Origin: Candidatus Roizmanbacteria bacterium
GTDB taxonomy: Bacteria; Patescibacteriota; Microgenomatia; UBA1406; GWC2-37-13
DNA: 5,744 nucleotides
Assembly: GCA_026395475.1 (NCBI GenBank)
Contig: JAPLYQ010000129.1
Location: forward strand, 1-5,744
Direction: 5' to 3'
Positions 5,064 to 5,744 of the stretch are shown here, one piece after another (positions within the stretch are counted from its first letter, which is position 1; each line of letters starts with the position of its first letter). Under the pieces are notes generated by a model, which had not been told where the DNA came from, made no database searches, and saw only the letters and a list, made by a program, of their open reading frames with translations. The translations under genes and the position numbers were made by a program.

Positions 5064-5744
5064 ATGATTCAATTAAAGGATGTATCTAAAATCTACAAAA
5101 CTGAAATGGTTGAGACGGTGGCACTATCTCATGTTTCTTTTGATATCCAAAAAGGTGAGTTTACTGCCATCATGGGTCCGTCTGGAAGTGGAAAATCAAC
5201 CCTTATGCATATTCTTGGAGCACTCGATTTAGCAACAAGCGGAGAATATATTTTGGACGGGGAATCTGTTTCAAAATTAAGCCAAGATGAGCTTGCCGAT
5301 ATTCGAAATCGTAAAATTGGATTTATTTTCCAAGCATTTAATCTACTCCCTCGTACAACGGCATTGAAAAATGTTATGTTACCAATGGTATATGCAGGAG
5401 TACCAAAAGAAGAACGACTAGAAAAAGCTAAAAAATATCTAGAAATGGTAGGACTTAAAGATAGAATGTATCATACTTCAAATCAGTTGTCAGGAGGACA
5501 GCAACAACGGGTTGCAATTGCACGAGGACTTGTCATGAATCCTGCAATTCTTTTGGCAGATGAACCAACAGGGAATATCGCATCAGCTCAAGCTGAAGAA
5601 GTCATGGCGTTGTTTCAAAAACTACATGATGAAGGACATACGATCATCATGATAACTCATGAGCCAGATATTGCTGCACATGCAAGTCGCATCATTCACG
5701 TAAAAGATGGGGTCATTATTGAGGATGAAATAAACAAAAAAAAG
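5064..5744 (+). CDS. MacB/LolD-type ABC transporter ATP-binding protein (stop codon outside window)
   Basis: This ATPase powers the exporter whose adaptor is encoded just upstream. I translated 227 residues with no stop before the window end; family members are about 225-235 long, so little is missing. It begins 'MIQLKDVSKIYKT' as in this family. Motifs in order are Walker A GPSGSGKST (38-46), Q-loop Q90 in 'GFIFQAFNLLP', signature LSGGQQQRV (142-150), Walker B ILLADE (162-167) with catalytic E167, and H-loop H199 in 'MITHEP'. The D-loop, normally 'GNLDS', reads 'GNIAS' (170-174), so the usual Asp is Ala. 'FNLLPRTTALKNV' is typical of the MacB/LolD/FtsE-like class that pairs with a FtsX-fold permease, which is expected directly downstream. 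The Lys-rich C-terminus 'EINKKK' is probably close to the natural end. Its substrate is unknown; macrolides, peptides or lipoproteins are only family possibilities. Confidence 0.93.
   Translation, partial: MIQLKDVSKIYKTEMVETVALSHVSFDIQKGEFTAIMGPSGSGKSTLMHILGALDLATSGEYILDGESVSKLSQDELADIRNRKIGFIFQAFNLLPRTTALKNVMLPMVYAGVPKEERLEKAKKYLEMVGLKDRMYHTSNQLSGGQQQRVAIARGLVMNPAILLADEPTGNIASAQAEEVMALFQKLHDEGHTIIMITHEPDIAAHASRIIHVKDGVIIEDEINKKK

Noticed and set aside
1..5744. Alternative genetic code (UGA as Gly, as in Gracilibacteria/SR1)
   Set aside because: Six visible stops are TAA or TAG with no TGA, but all proteins are full length without needing TGA read-through; six stops are too few to conclude anything.
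1..5744. CRISPR array, insertion sequence or transposase
   Set aside because: No regularly spaced repeats, terminal inverted repeats around a gene, or transposase motifs were seen on either strand.

Overview
The window is AT-rich and densely coded, with every supported gene on the + strand. The best taxonomic clue is the small two-helix pilin-like protein at 380-697. It matches my memory of the T4SS_pilin-type proteins common in Candidate Phyla Radiation (Patescibacteria) genomes. The MacA-like adaptor and the short-leader gene starts fit the same kind of organism: a small-genome bacterium, probably without an outer membrane. This is inferred from gene content, not proven. All six visible stop codons are TAA or TAG, and every recognisable family reads through normally, so nothing requires a recoded UGA.

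Layout. Positions 1-374 hold the C-terminal part of a multi-pass membrane protein cut by the window edge. At 380-697 is the pilin-like protein, and at 716-1777 is recF (recombinational DNA repair). These three are tightly spaced and could be one transcript. A 252-base non-coding gap (1778-2029) follows. It contains an 89-base imperfect inverted repeat (1848-1936) and, at its right end, a promoter-like region. Next come an OmpR-family response regulator (2030-2710) and its sensor histidine kinase (2715-3722). After a 37-base gap comes a MacA/HlyD-type membrane fusion protein (3760-5058) and a MacB/LolD-type ABC ATPase (5064 to the window end, only the stop codon missing). A FtsX/MacB-type permease is the expected next gene but lies outside.

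How the genes work together. The kinase and regulator form a complete two-component pair. The adaptor and ATPase are two parts of a three-part MacAB-like exporter. The most interesting signal is that the regulator gene and the exporter operon both start behind the same type of direct repeat (TTTCAG-N5-ATTCAG and TTTAAG-N5-ATTCAG). Each repeat ends 9-10 bases before a -10-like hexamer. This resembles the NTTAAG-N5-WTTAAG site of the streptococcal regulator CiaR, so I propose that the regulator controls both its own operon and the adjacent exporter.

Other points worth a second look are the unexplained hairpin, TATAAT boxes placed 6-7 bases before ATG codons (suggesting leaderless mRNAs), a Gly-to-Ser change in the RecF signature motif, and a missing Asp in the ABC ATPase D-loop.
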